Notes under the pieces: model-generated | The model's input: only the letters and a program-made list of their open reading frames with translations | The model's database searches: none | Told to the model about the DNA's origin: nothing | Position numbers and translations under genes: made by a program | Assembly: GCF_000426845.1 (NCBI RefSeq) | Contig: NZ_AUGD01000001.1 | Span: forward strand, 768,001-832,000 | DNA from: Bradyrhizobium sp. in8p8 | GTDB lineage: Bacteria; Pseudomonadota; Alphaproteobacteria; Rhizobiales; Xanthobacteraceae | Direction: 5' to 3' | DNA: 64,000 nt | Part shown: one piece after another, positions 45,052 through 54,172 of the stretch | Layout of the letters: each line of letters starts with the position of its first letter | Position numbering within the stretch: position 1 is the first letter of the stretch

Positions 45052-46029
45052 CTACGCTCCGCCCGGGAGCGGCGCGCGCACATCGACGAGCTTTCGAGCG
45101 CGCAGCTCCTGCCAGAACGCGGCAGGCACCGCCTTCTCCGTCATCGCCATGTTGTCGGCGACCTCACCGGCATTGCGCGCGCCCATGACCGCGACCGTCA
45201 CGGCCGGATGAGCCATGCAGAACTGCAGCGCGGCGGCTTTTAGCTCGGTGCCATGCTTGCGGCAGAGCGCATCGAGCTCCAGCGCACGTGCGACCAGCGC
45301 CGCGTCGGCGTCCTGATAGTTGAACTTCGCGCTCGTGGTGGGATTGGCCAGGATGCCGCTGTTGTAGAGGCCGCCGAGCAGGATGCCTATATGCTTGGCC
45401 TGACACAGCGGAAACAGTGCATGAAGCGCGCCCTGGTCGAGCAGCGTGTAGCGCCCGGCGAGCAGGAAGCAGTCGACCGGCACGGCTTCCGCGAAGCGAA
45501 CCAGCATCTCCGACTGGTTCAAGCCGGCGCCGATGGCCTTGACCGTGCCGTTCTCGCGCAGCCGCTGCAGCGCGCGGAAGGCGCCGGTGACGGCATCGTC
45601 ATAGTGGTCGTCGGGATCATGGACGAGCAGGACGTCGATACGGTCGAGGCCAAGACGCTCCAGGCTCTCCTCGACCGATCGCATCACGCCGTCATGGCTG
45701 AAATCGAACACCGGCCGCTCCCGCGGCGTGCCCTTGTAGTGCTCGTCCTCGGCGGGAGCGCCATCCGGTGCTCGCAGCAGGCGCCCGACCTTCGTCGAGA
45801 TGACATAGGATTCGCGCGGTTGTTGCCGAAGGAACGCGCCGAGCCGCCGCTCCGCGAGGCCAAAGCCGTAGAGCGGCGCGGTATCGAAGAAGCGGACGCC
45901 GAGCGACCAGGCCCGCGCGATCGTGGCGTGCGCGTCAGCATCGCTGACGGGCGAGAACAATCCGCCGAGCGGGGCGGAACCGAGACCGATTGAGGTGACA
46001 TCGAGAGCGCCGAGCCGCGACCATTTCAT
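45052..46029 (-). CDS. Aldo/keto reductase, L-fucose (D-threo-aldose) dehydrogenase-like
   Basis: NAD(P)-dependent barrel enzyme of 325 residues. Catalytic tetrad candidates: DTAPLYGFGLAERRLG (Asp, Tyr), STKVGRL (Lys), and DVLLVHDPDD (His). It most resembles L-fucose/D-arabinose 1-dehydrogenases that oxidise an aldose to a lactone. The start is ATG 46029, with a GAAGG site eight bases upstream; ATG 46035 is the alternative. It lies immediately upstream of a lactonase. Confidence 0.87.
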   Translation of the reverse strand: MKWSRLGALDVTSIGLGSAPLGGLFSPVSDADAHATIARAWSLGVRFFDTAPLYGFGLAERRLGAFLRQQPRESYVISTKVGRLLRAPDGAPAEDEHYKGTPRERPVFDFSHDGVMRSVEESLERLGLDRIDVLLVHDPDDHYDDAVTGAFRALQRLRENGTVKAIGAGLNQSEMLVRFAEAVPVDCFLLAGRYTLLDQGALHALFPLCQAKHIGILLGGLYNSGILANPTTSAKFNYQDADAALVARALELDALCRKHGTELKAAALQFCMAHPAVTVAVMGARNAGEVADNMAMTEKAVPAAFWQELRARKLVDVRAPLPGGA

Positions 46030-46130
46030 TCCCATTGCCTTCCAGCAGTCGTCCTTCCAACAATCATCTCCCCCGCTCGCGGAAACCGCAAGCGGGGGAG
46101 ATACGCAGGAACGCGGGGCTGGCGGCGCTC

Positions 46131-47063
46131 CTACTTCAGCATCTGCGCGACGTTGTCCTTGGTCACGAGGTCGAGGCCGGTATAGACGATCTCCGGCACC
46201 TTCTCGCCCTTCTTGATGGCGAGCAGCGTATCCATCGCCTTCTCGCCCATCTCGAACGGACGCTGACCGACCAGCGCATTCGCATAGCCGTCGCGCAGCA
46301 GCTCGAGCTGCATCTTCAGCGTATCGGCCACGACCAGCGTGAACTTCCCGGAATCGATGTCCTTCTTGTTTCGGGAGGCAAAGGCCTTGAAGCCTTCGGG
46401 GGCGAACATCGGCCAGCCGCCGATGGGAACGATCGCGGCGAGATCGGGCGTTGCGGTGCGCATGTCCGTCATCTGCTGGACCGCGAGCGCGGGATCGTCG
46501 TTGCAGAAGGTCGGGGAACCCGCGACCTCGGTCCACTTCGATCCCTTCAGCGCCTCGCGCACGCCGTCGACGCGCTCGGCGAGGTTCTTGGCGCCGGGAC
46601 CGCCGGACACCATGGCGTATTTGCCGCCGTCGGGCCGCATCTTCAGCAATTGCTTGCCGAGCGCGACACCGAACTCCTTGTTGTTGGTGCCGATATAGGC
46701 GATGCGCTTGGAGCCGGGGGCATCCGCATCGAAGGTGATGACGGGAATGCCGGCGGCAGTCGCGGCCTCGATCGACTTGGTCATCGCTGCGACATCCGCG
46801 ACGGAGATAGCCAGACCATCGACCTTCTGCGTGATGAAGTCCTGGATGATCTGGGCCTGCGTCGCCGGCTCGTGCTCGACCGGTCCCTTGTAGATGCACT
46901 CGATGTTGCCGAGCTCCTTGGCACGCTTCAGGCAGCCGTCGCGCGCGAAGTCGAAGAACGGATTGTTCATCGCCTTGGGCACGATGACGAAGCGGTAGTT
47001 CGCGGCGAACGTCGGCGTCGCCATCATCGCAACCGCGATGCCTGCAAGAAGAAGCTTCCTCAT
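46131..47063 (-). CDS. Sugar ABC transporter substrate-binding protein (CUT2 type)
   Basis: Periplasmic binding protein of 310 residues with a signal peptide (MRKLLLAGIAVAMMATPTFA). Type I fold with the PRK/RbsB-like AMNNPFFDFARDGC, DGLAISVADVAAM, and GIPVITFDADAP segments. Aromatic and acidic residues fit a pentose/hexose ligand; the operon suggests xylose or a related aldose. Good ribosome site GGAGGAGATA before the ATG at 47063. Third importer gene in the operon. Confidence 0.92.
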   Translation of the reverse strand: MRKLLLAGIAVAMMATPTFAANYRFVIVPKAMNNPFFDFARDGCLKRAKELGNIECIYKGPVEHEPATQAQIIQDFITQKVDGLAISVADVAAMTKSIEAATAAGIPVITFDADAPGSKRIAYIGTNNKEFGVALGKQLLKMRPDGGKYAMVSGGPGAKNLAERVDGVREALKGSKWTEVAGSPTFCNDDPALAVQQMTDMRTATPDLAAIVPIGGWPMFAPEGFKAFASRNKKDIDSGKFTLVVADTLKMQLELLRDGYANALVGQRPFEMGEKAMDTLLAIKKGEKVPEIVYTGLDLVTKDNVAQMLK

Positions 47064-47156
47064 TATCTCCTCCACCCTTGTTTGGTGCCCGTCCTTTCGA
47101 ATCGTCCGGGAAGCGAACGGGCGGCGTTTTGTCTGCCTTCCCGAGACGACGTTAGT

Positions 47157-48239
47157 TCAGCTCACCCGCGAGCGGATGCGATCGACCAGCACGGCGAGGA
47201 TGATGATCACGCCCACCAGCGTCTGCTGCCAGTAGGAGCTGACCTGGGCGAGCACGAGGCCGTTGCGGATCACCTCCAGCAGCACGCAGCCAACGATGGC
47301 CCCGAGCGGACCACCGATGCCCCCCGCAAGGTTCGCGCCGCCGATGACGGCCGCCGCGATCACGTTGAGCTCGTAGGATGTCGCCATGTTGGCCGGCGCC
47401 GATCCGAGCCAGCCGGAGATGATGATGCCCTGCAGGCCCGCAGCAAGCGCACAGATCACGTAGACCTCGATCTTCACCCGGACCACCGGGATGCCGGTCA
47501 GCTCCGCCGCCTTCTCATTGCCGCCGAGTGCGAAGACGTGGCGGCCGAACGAAGTGTGGTGCAGCACCACCGCCATCGCCAGCGCGAGCATCACGAGATA
47601 GATGAACGGCGCCGGTACGCCGAACACGTCACCCGAAGTAGCTGCGTAGAAGTAATCGGCGTCCGGCCCACCTGGGAAACTGCCGCGTCCGTTGGAAACG
47701 ACATAGCCGAGCCCGCGCACGATCGAGAGCATGCCGAGCGTGGTAACGAAGGGCGAGAGGCCCAGCACGGCGATGCAGAAACCGTTGACGAGACCGACGA
47801 TCAGCGCAGCGCCGAGGCCAGCGAAGACAGAGACCAGCAGGATCAAGCCGGGTACGTTGGCGAGCACGGTCTTGCCGTCCGACGCCATGTGCACGAACAG
47901 CGATCCTGCAGGCGAGCCGGGCATCGACAGCTCAGTCATCACCATCGAGGTGATCATGGCCGAGAAGCACATCATCGAGCCGATCGAGAGGTCGATGCCG
48001 CCGGTGATGATCACGAAGGTGACGCCGAGCGTCGCGATGGCGATGAAGGAGAAGTTCTTCGCCACATTCTGCATGTTGCCCTGGGTGAAGAAGTAGGGGC
48101 TGGCGAAATGCATGACCAACAGCAGCACCGCTAGCGCGAGCAGGACATAGCCGGTCTGCGACGCGAAGAGACCACGCTGCCACCATTTGGTCTTGCCGAC
48201 ATTGGTGAAGGTGATCGGGGATTCCATGGGCATGGCCAT
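47157..48239 (-). CDS. Sugar ABC transporter permease (RbsC/FrcC type)
   Basis: Permease of about 360 residues with eight to ten spans. The signature region is GGIDLSIGSMMCFSAMI and the coupling motif region is ALGGNEKAAELTGIPV. Near the end is [20 protein letters not shown], typical of CUT2 permeases. Its ATG 48239 overlaps the ATPase TGA (GTGATG), so translation is coupled; GTG 48242 is the other start. One permease presumably forms a homodimer. Confidence 0.93.
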   Translation of the reverse strand: MAMPMESPITFTNVGKTKWWQRGLFASQTGYVLLALAVLLLVMHFASPYFFTQGNMQNVAKNFSFIAIATLGVTFVIITGGIDLSIGSMMCFSAMITSMVMTELSMPGSPAGSLFVHMASDGKTVLANVPGLILLVSVFAGLGAALIVGLVNGFCIAVLGLSPFVTTLGMLSIVRGLGYVVSNGRGSFPGGPDADYFYAATSGDVFGVPAPFIYLVMLALAMAVVLHHTSFGRHVFALGGNEKAAELTGIPVVRVKIEVYVICALAAGLQGIIISGWLGSAPANMATSYELNVIAAAVIGGANLAGGIGGPLGAIVGCVLLEVIRNGLVLAQVSSYWQQTLVGVIIILAVLVDRIRSRVS

Positions 48240-48997
48240 CACGCCGCCTCCTTCGCGCCGGTGATGAGAGCGGTGACTTCCTCAGGCGACGTCTGATGGA
48301 TCGGCTTGTCGGCCCGCTTCTCGCCGCGGCGCATGACGATGACGCGGTCGCACACCGCAAACACGTCGGGCATGCGGTGCGAGATCAGCATCACCGCAAC
48401 GCCCTGCTCCTTGAGCCGACGGATCAGGCTGAGCACCTGCTCGACCTGGCGCACCGAGATGGCCGCGGTCGGCTCGTCCATCATGACCAGCCGCGCATTG
48501 GAGAGCCGGGTCCGCGCGATCGCGACGGCCTGGCGCTGGCCGCCGGACATCTGCTTGACGAAATCGTCGGGACGCGTCTCCGAGCGCAGCTCGCCGAACA
48601 GCTCCAGCGCGCGCGCCGCCATGGCTTTGTGGTCGAGCAAGGCGAACGGTCCGAACCTGCGCTTCAACTCGCGGCCGAGGAAGACGTTGGCGGCCGCGGT
48701 CAGATTGTCGGCGAGCGCGAGGTCCTGGTAGACGACCTCGATGCCGACGGCACGGGCATCGATCGGTCGATTGAAGTGGACTGCATTGCCGGCCAAGCGG
48801 ATCTCGCCATGGCTGGGCCGGAAGTTGCCGGCGATGATCTTGACCAGCGTCGACTTGCCCGCACCGTTGTCACCCATCAGGCCGACGACCTCGCCAGACC
48901 GGATCTGCATGTCGACGTCATGCAGCGCGCGGATGGCGCCGAACTCCTTGCCGATGCCGGTGAGCTCGAGCGCCGGTGTTGTGTCAGGCTTTGTCAT
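48239..48997 (-). CDS. Sugar ABC transporter ATP-binding protein, single cassette (CUT2)
   Basis: ATPase of 252 residues from ATG 48997; ATG 49018 overlaps the xylA stop and is an alternative. Walker A GDNGAGKSTLV, Q loop VYQDLAL, signature MSGGQRQAVAIARTRL, Walker B LVMMDEPTAA. It has one nucleotide-binding domain, not the double cassette of typical XylG/RbsA, so it resembles FrcA-type CUT2 ATPases that work as homodimers. Sits between xylA and the permease. Confidence 0.93.
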   Translation of the reverse strand: MTKPDTTPALELTGIGKEFGAIRALHDVDMQIRSGEVVGLMGDNGAGKSTLVKIIAGNFRPSHGEIRLAGNAVHFNRPIDARAVGIEVVYQDLALADNLTAAANVFLGRELKRRFGPFALLDHKAMAARALELFGELRSETRPDDFVKQMSGGQRQAVAIARTRLSNARLVMMDEPTAAISVRQVEQVLSLIRRLKEQGVAVMLISHRMPDVFAVCDRVIVMRRGEKRADKPIHQTSPEEVTALITGAKEAA

Positions 48998-49010
48998 CAG
49001 CGGGCGTTCC

Positions 49011-50333
49011 TCAGACATAACGGTTGACCAGGGATTCCAGGTATTCCTGCCGGCCCGAGCGCGGCTGCGGATCGAAGCCGGGGCTAAGCGCGCGGTCGGC
49101 GAGATCGGCCAGCGAGCGCTGGCCGGCGAGAATGGCCCTGCCCTCGGGTCCGGCCCATCCGGCGTAGCGTGTTGCAAGCGGCGCGGTGAGCGTACCGGCG
49201 TCGAGCATGTCGGCAGCGGCAAGGAAGGCGCGCGCGCAGGCATCCATCGAGCCGACATGGGCATAGATGAGATCATCAGGGTCGATCGACTGGCGGCGGA
49301 TCTTGGCATCGAAATTGAGCCCGCCCGTGGTGAAGCCGCCGCGATTCAGGATCTCGTGGAACACCAGCGCCAGCTCCGGCACGTTCATTGCGAACTGGTC
49401 GGTGTCCCAGCCGAGCAGATCGTCGCCGCGGTTGATATCGAGCGAGCCGAACACGCCGAGCGCCTCTGCCAGCGCGACCTCGTGGTGGAAGGAATGGCCG
49501 GCGAGAATGGCGTGGTTCTGCTCGATGTTGAGCTTGACGTCCTTGAGCAGATCGTAACGTTCGAGGAAGCCGTAGCAGGTCGCGACGTCGAAATCATACT
49601 GATGCTTGGTCGGCTCCTTCGGCTTCGGCTCGATCAGGATCGGCCCCTTGAAACCGATCTTGTGCTTGTGCTCGACGACCAGCGAGATGAAGCGGCCGAG
49701 CTGGTCGAGTTCGCGCTTGAGATCGGTATTGAGCAGCGTCTCGTAGCCCTCTCGGCCGCCCCAGAGCACGTAGTTCTGGCCGCCGAGCCGGTGCGTCACC
49801 TCCAGCGCGGCGCGAACCTGGCCGGCGGCATAGGTGAATATCTCGGGGTCCGGGTTGGTCGCCGCGCCTGCCATGTAGCGGCGGTGCGTGAACAAGTTTG
49901 CGGTGCCCCAGAGCAGCCGGACCTTGCTCGATGCCATCTTCTGCTCAAACAGGTCGGCGATGGCATTGAGATTGGCGACGGACTCGGCGAGCGAAGCGCC
50001 TTCCGGCGCCGCATCGACATCGTGGAAGGTGAAGAACGGCACATCCAGCAGGCGGAAGAGTTCGAAGGCGACATCGGCCTTGGCGCGTGCCATTGCCATC
50101 GGATCAGTGCCGTGCTGCCAAGGCCGGAGGAAGGTCTCGCCACCGAAGGGATCGCCGCCCGGCCAGCACAGGGAATGCCAATAGCAGACCGCGAAGCGCA
50201 TATGGTCCTCCAGCCGGCGGCCATGCACGAGGCGGTCCTTGTCATACCAGCGGAAGGCAGGCGCGCCTTCCGCGTCCTTGCCTCCGAAGGCGACGGGCGC
50301 ACTTGCATCGAAGAATTGGGCTGGCGCGTTCAC
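49011..50333 (-). CDS. xylA: Xylose isomerase
   Basis: Protein of 440 residues interconverting D-xylose and D-xylulose. The active-site histidine region is [13 protein letters not shown]; metal ligands occur in [12 protein letters not shown] and in [16 protein letters not shown]. The length is normal for class II isomerases. It starts with GTG directly after the TAA of xylB with no gap, so the two are translationally linked. Second structural gene of the eight-gene minus-strand operon. Confidence 0.95.
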   Translation of the reverse strand: MNAPAQFFDASAPVAFGGKDAEGAPAFRWYDKDRLVHGRRLEDHMRFAVCYWHSLCWPGGDPFGGETFLRPWQHGTDPMAMARAKADVAFELFRLLDVPFFTFHDVDAAPEGASLAESVANLNAIADLFEQKMASSKVRLLWGTANLFTHRRYMAGAATNPDPEIFTYAAGQVRAALEVTHRLGGQNYVLWGGREGYETLLNTDLKRELDQLGRFISLVVEHKHKIGFKGPILIEPKPKEPTKHQYDFDVATCYGFLERYDLLKDVKLNIEQNHAILAGHSFHHEVALAEALGVFGSLDINRGDDLLGWDTDQFAMNVPELALVFHEILNRGGFTTGGLNFDAKIRRQSIDPDDLIYAHVGSMDACARAFLAAADMLDAGTLTAPLATRYAGWAGPEGRAILAGQRSLADLADRALSPGFDPQPRSGRQEYLESLVNRYV

Positions 50334-51788
50334 TTAAGAAGACTCCTTCAACGCGGGATAAAGCGCACGCCAGCGACGATAGGCCTCGTCATAGGCCGCA
50401 GCGACGGACGGGCGGGGCGTGAAACTCGCGAGGCGGCGCGGACGGGTGCAGACGTCTGCTGGGTCTTCCCCCGTCGCGGCGAGCCGGCCGAGCCGCGCAG
50501 CGCCGAGCGCGGCACCCACCTCGCCTTCCTCGACCCGATGGACGGGAATGCCGAGCACGTCGGCGCAAATCTGCGCCCACAGCGGCGAGCGCGAGCCGCC
50601 ACCGACGAGATCGAGCTCGGCGATCGGCCCGCTGGCCGCGCTCAGCGCCGCCAGATTGTCGCGCGCGGCAAAGGCAACGCCTTCGAGCACGGCTTGCACG
50701 ATCTGGCTGCGCCCGGTCGCGCCTCGCAGGCCGACGAATGCGCCGCTTGCGGCCGCGTCATTGTGCGGCGTGCGTTCGCCATCGAGATAGGGCAGGAATT
50801 TGACCGGGCTTGGTCCATCGACGCGCTCGCCGAGCCGCGTCAACAGCGCAGCAGGCTGAGTCTCCATCACGCCGGCAAGCCATGCCAGCGAGGCGGCCGC
50901 CGACAGCATCACGCCCATCTGATGCCAGAGGCCGGGCAGCGCGTGGCAGAAGGCATGCACGGCCAGGGCCGGCGCCGGGGCGAAGCGATCGGTAACGCGG
51001 AACAGGACGCCCGACGTTCCCAGCGAGAAGAAGGCGTCGCCCGGCGCAATGGCGCCGAGCCCGATCGCACTGGCGGCATTGTCGCCGGCCCCGCCCGCGA
51101 CTGCCACATTTTTCTGCATGCCCCAGCGCTGCACGTAATCCGGCGCGAGCACCGCGCTGGCCGCGCTGCCTTCGACCAGTCGCGGCATGTGATGCAGGTC
51201 GAGCCCGGTGGCATGCAGCAGCAGGGCCGACCAGCGGCGCAGGCCGACGTCGAGCCACAACGTGCCAGCCGCGTCCGACATGTCCTCGACCATCTCACCG
51301 GTGAGGCGATAGCGGACATAGGCTTTCGGCAGCAGCACCTTTGCCAGGCGGTCGAAGATCTTTGGCTCATGCCGCGCGACCCAGAGCAGTTTTGGTGCGG
51401 TGAAGCCGGGCATCGCCAGATTGCCGGCGATCGCGTGCAACGAGGGACAGCGCCGCTCCAGCGCGACACATTCGGCCTGCGAGCGGCCGTCGTTCCAGAG
51501 GATGGCCGGACGCAGCGGCCTGCCATCCTGGCCGAGCAACGTCGCGCCATGCATCTGACCTGACAGCCCGATACCGCGGACCTGCGCAACATCGTGCGGA
51601 TGGTGCGCGGCGAGATCGTCGACTGCGCCAACGGCCGCCTCGACCCATGCGTCGGGATCCTGCTCGGACCACAGCGGCGCCGGATGCGACAGCGCAAGCT
51701 CGCGCGAGGCGGTCGCAACGACTGCGCCGGCTTCGCTCACGAGCACCGCCTTCACACCGGACGTGCCGATGTCGATCCCGAGATACAC
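50334..51788 (-). CDS. xylB: Xylulokinase
   Basis: FGGY sugar kinase of 484 residues phosphorylating D-xylulose to xylulose-5-phosphate for the pentose phosphate pathway. N-terminal ATPase-fold phosphate-1 loop YLGIDIGTSGVKAVLV, the family signature GLSGQMHGATLLG, the substrate motif ILWNDGRS, and the C-terminal LVGGGSRSPLWAQICAD. Full length. It lies downstream of the LacI-type regulator by 82 bases. Confidence 0.94.
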   Translation of the reverse strand: MYLGIDIGTSGVKAVLVSEAGAVVATASRELALSHPAPLWSEQDPDAWVEAAVGAVDDLAAHHPHDVAQVRGIGLSGQMHGATLLGQDGRPLRPAILWNDGRSQAECVALERRCPSLHAIAGNLAMPGFTAPKLLWVARHEPKIFDRLAKVLLPKAYVRYRLTGEMVEDMSDAAGTLWLDVGLRRWSALLLHATGLDLHHMPRLVEGSAASAVLAPDYVQRWGMQKNVAVAGGAGDNAASAIGLGAIAPGDAFFSLGTSGVLFRVTDRFAPAPALAVHAFCHALPGLWHQMGVMLSAAASLAWLAGVMETQPAALLTRLGERVDGPSPVKFLPYLDGERTPHNDAAASGAFVGLRGATGRSQIVQAVLEGVAFAARDNLAALSAASGPIAELDLVGGGSRSPLWAQICADVLGIPVHRVEEGEVGAALGAARLGRLAATGEDPADVCTRPRRLASFTPRPSVAAAYDEAYRRWRALYPALKESS

Positions 51789-51870
51789 GTCATCCTCCCT
51801 TTGGCCGGCTGCGGTGCGCGATCTTGCGTCGCTTTCGCCCGGAACGGCCTGTATCCAAGTTCACCTGCCG

Positions 51871-52926
51871 CTAAGGCAGATTGTCCCGCATCACGATGTC
51901 GATCCTGATCTTCTCCTGTTCGCTCAAGATCGGCTCGCCGCGGGCGAGCGCGAGCAGCACGCGGACGGCCGCGCGCGCTTCATGTCCGGGATTCTGCGAG
52001 ATCGCGGCATCCATCAAGCCTTGGAGCAGCAATCGGCGCGTCAACGCAGTGACGTCGTGTCCGACGAACACGACCTTGTCGCGACCGGTCTCGCTCAACG
52101 CCTTGTCGTTCAGCGCCTTGGCGACGCCCTGCGTGCCCGCACCGACATTATAAAGGCCGACAATGTCGGCATGTCCGCCGAACAGCCGTGCCAGCATTTG
52201 CTCCGAGCGTTCGTCCTCGTCGCGCCCTTCCAGCACGGGCAGCACGCTGAGATTGGGGAATTCCGTCGCCATCACCTGGTTGAAGCCGAAGATGCGCTCG
52301 GCGTGGTCGCGCAGGCCCTGCGAGCCCGCGACGATCGCGACCTTGCCGGACCTCTGGCCGACCAGCCGCCCGATCAGCGCGCCTGCGGTGCGCCCGGCAG
52401 CGATGTTGTCGATCCCGACATAATGATGCCTGCGCGAGGACGGCACGTCCGAGACCAGCGTCACCACCTTGGTGCCGGCATCGACGAGATCGTTGATGGC
52501 GGCACGAACACTGGGGTGGTCCAGAGCCACCACGGCAACGCCATCGTAGTCGCCCGACAGCGCCTCCAGTGAGGCCGCCAGCGCGGCGGGCTCGAACACG
52601 TCAGTTGCGACCATCTCGACCTTGAGGCGGCGGGCCGACAGCCAGGCCGCCATCTCGCCGAGATAGGCCTCGATCTGCTGCATGAACGGGTTCGGCCCCG
52701 ACGGCATCACGAACGCGAAGCGGCGGGCGCGGCCGCGCGCGAGCTCGGCGGCGGCCACATGGGGCTGGAAGGAGTTGCGAGCGATGGCTTCCTTGACGCG
52801 CCGGACCGTATCCGGGCGTACCCCCGGCCTGTTGTGCAGCACGCGGTCGACGGTCGCGAGACTGACCCCCGCCTCGCGGGCGATGTCCTTCAGCGTCAGC
52901 GCAGTCGGTGTGAGCGTGTCGGCCAT
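51871..52926 (-). CDS. LacI-family regulator of the sugar operon
   Basis: Protein of 351 residues with an N-terminal LacI helix-turn-helix (LTLKDIAREAGVSLATVDRV) and hinge helix (HVAAAELARGRARRF), then a periplasmic-binding-like sensor of the kind that binds sugars, with ANNPFMQ-like MPSGPNPFMQQIEAYL. It is the first gene in the operon with xylB/xylA. It probably represses the operon; its ligand would be the transported aldose. Candidate repeats just upstream (52948-52978) may be its operator. Confidence 0.92.
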   Translation of the reverse strand: MADTLTPTALTLKDIAREAGVSLATVDRVLHNRPGVRPDTVRRVKEAIARNSFQPHVAAAELARGRARRFAFVMPSGPNPFMQQIEAYLGEMAAWLSARRLKVEMVATDVFEPAALAASLEALSGDYDGVAVVALDHPSVRAAINDLVDAGTKVVTLVSDVPSSRRHHYVGIDNIAAGRTAGALIGRLVGQRSGKVAIVAGSQGLRDHAERIFGFNQVMATEFPNLSVLPVLEGRDEDERSEQMLARLFGGHADIVGLYNVGAGTQGVAKALNDKALSETGRDKVVFVGHDVTALTRRLLLQGLMDAAISQNPGHEARAAVRVLLALARGEPILSEQEKIRIDIVMRDNLP

Positions 52927-52947
52927 AGCTGAAGGCTAGCAGAGGTG

Positions 52948-52978
52948 TTTTGAGGTACGCAACTCATTTTGAGGGTAC
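52948..52978. promoter_or_regulatory. Direct repeats upstream of the LacI-type gene
   Basis: TTTTGAGGTAC (52948-52958) and TTTTGAGGGTAC (52967-52978), 19 bases apart start to start, 22 bases upstream of the regulator start. The segment TGAG-N9-CTCA also gives a weak inverted symmetry inside it. It is a candidate operator or promoter element for autoregulation; not a textbook LacI palindrome. Confidence 0.35.
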
Positions 52979-53076
52979 TGACCGGCTTGAACCTGACCTG
53001 CCCTCGGACGATTTCCAGGAGGAGACAGCCCTCACCCGGCGCTTGCGCCGACGTTCCCGCAAGCTGGGAGAGGTCA

Positions 53077-53679
53077 ATGGCCCGCGACACTCGAATCAAC
53101 CTAAGCCATTCCGCTCTAGGAACAGCTTCCCCCGGGGACCGTTGCCGCCAAGTGCGCAGCGACATCACCCATCATTCCAGCGAGGGCCTGAGCCCGACGC
53201 TCGAACGCAACATCCAGGCGCTGGTCAAGCGGCGGCGCCGGGAGCAGCAGGCGGCAAGAGGCCAGGACAAGGTCGCAGACGCCGTCACGACCTTCACCGG
53301 CAGCATGACGTTCGTCTGCCTCCACCTCGCCGTGTTCGGGTTCTGGATCATCGCCAACCTGCACTGGATCCCCGGCCTTCCGGCTTGGGACGAGAGCTTC
53401 GTCGTGCTGGCGATGATCGCCTCGGTGGAGGCGATCTTCCTCTCCACCTTCGTGCTGATCTCGCAGAACCGCATGACCGCGGCTGCCGACAAGCGCGCCG
53501 ACCTCGACCTCCAGATCAGCCTGCTCGCCGAGCACGAGCTGACCAAGGTTGCCCGCCTGCTCACGCAGATCGCCGAGCGGCTCGACGTCAAGCCGGAGTC
53601 TGAGCGCGATATGGAGGAAGCGGCGCGGGACATTGCGCCGGAGCGCGTGCTCGACAAGATCGAGGAGACGCGCTCCTGA
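53077..53679 (+). CDS. DUF1003 domain membrane protein
   Basis: Protein of 200 residues with two membrane spans (FVCLHLAVFGFWIIANLHW and VVLAMIASVEAIFLSTFVL) and a cytosolic helical tail (ISQNRMTAAADKRADLDLQI, then LLTQIAERLDVKPESERDME). This matches DUF1003. Start ATG 53077 is chosen from GGGAGAGGTCA upstream; an earlier in-frame start at 52969 lies in the regulator promoter and is rejected. Function unknown. Confidence 0.87.
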   Translation: MARDTRINLSHSALGTASPGDRCRQVRSDITHHSSEGLSPTLERNIQALVKRRRREQQAARGQDKVADAVTTFTGSMTFVCLHLAVFGFWIIANLHWIPGLPAWDESFVVLAMIASVEAIFLSTFVLISQNRMTAAADKRADLDLQISLLAEHELTKVARLLTQIAERLDVKPESERDMEEAARDIAPERVLDKIEETRS

Positions 53680-53680
53680 G

Positions 53681-54154
53681 CTACCGGTGCGCCGGCGCCG
53701 ACAGGTCCAGGGTCAGGAACAGGCTGTTCGGATCCTCGACGTAGCCCTCGAATGGCCCGCAGATGACGAAGCCGTGCGCCTGATAGAGCGCGTGGGCCGG
53801 CTTGAAGTAGTCCCACGAGCCGGTCTCGAGGCTGAGGCGGGTCATCCCGCGCGCACGAGCCTCCGTGATGATGTGGCGCAGCATCTGGCTGCCGAAGCCG
53901 CGCCGGCGCGTGGTCTGCAGCGTGTGCATCGATTTCACCTCGCCGTGGTCGGACGAAAGCGTCTTCAACGCGCCGGTGGCGACCAGCGCTTCGCCGTCCC
54001 AGCCGGTCCAGAAGGCGATATCGGGTGCACGCAGGCCCGCGAGATCGAGCGCATGTGCGCTGCCCGGCGCTGTCTGCGCCCGCGCTGCCGTGACGTGATG
54101 ATCGAGCAGCGCGATCACGCGGGGATCATAGGTGTCACCGGTGCGGATCTGCAT
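53681..54154 (-). CDS. GNAT-family N-acetyltransferase
   Basis: Protein of 157 residues. Acetyl-CoA-binding motif A is RRRGFGSQMLRHIITEARARG (residues about 83-103), preceded by EVKSMHTLQ and followed by LSLETGSWDYFKPAHALYQAHGF. The acceptor is unknown; the sequence resembles YitI/ElaA-like amino-group acetylases but no assignment is safe. Its stop lies one base past the convergent DUF1003 stop. It follows the XRE-cupin regulator by 18 bases and may be co-transcribed with it. Confidence 0.88.
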   Translation of the reverse strand: MQIRTGDTYDPRVIALLDHHVTAARAQTAPGSAHALDLAGLRAPDIAFWTGWDGEALVATGALKTLSSDHGEVKSMHTLQTTRRRGFGSQMLRHIITEARARGMTRLSLETGSWDYFKPAHALYQAHGFVICGPFEGYVEDPNSLFLTLDLSAPAHR

Positions 54155-54172
54155 CGTCAGGTCTCCAGGATC

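Noticed and set aside
46035..48134. Long open frame (about 700 codons) opposite the sugar binding protein and permease genes
   Set aside because: Antisense shadow of genes with clear motifs; Arg/His/Asp-rich and low quality as protein.
48741..51563. Very long open frame (about 940 codons) opposite xylA, xylB and the ABC ATPase gene
   Set aside because: It is antisense to well-recognised genes. GC3-rich codons leave few stops on the opposite strand, and its translation is compositionally skewed (Arg, Glu, Gln, Ala) with no family resemblance.
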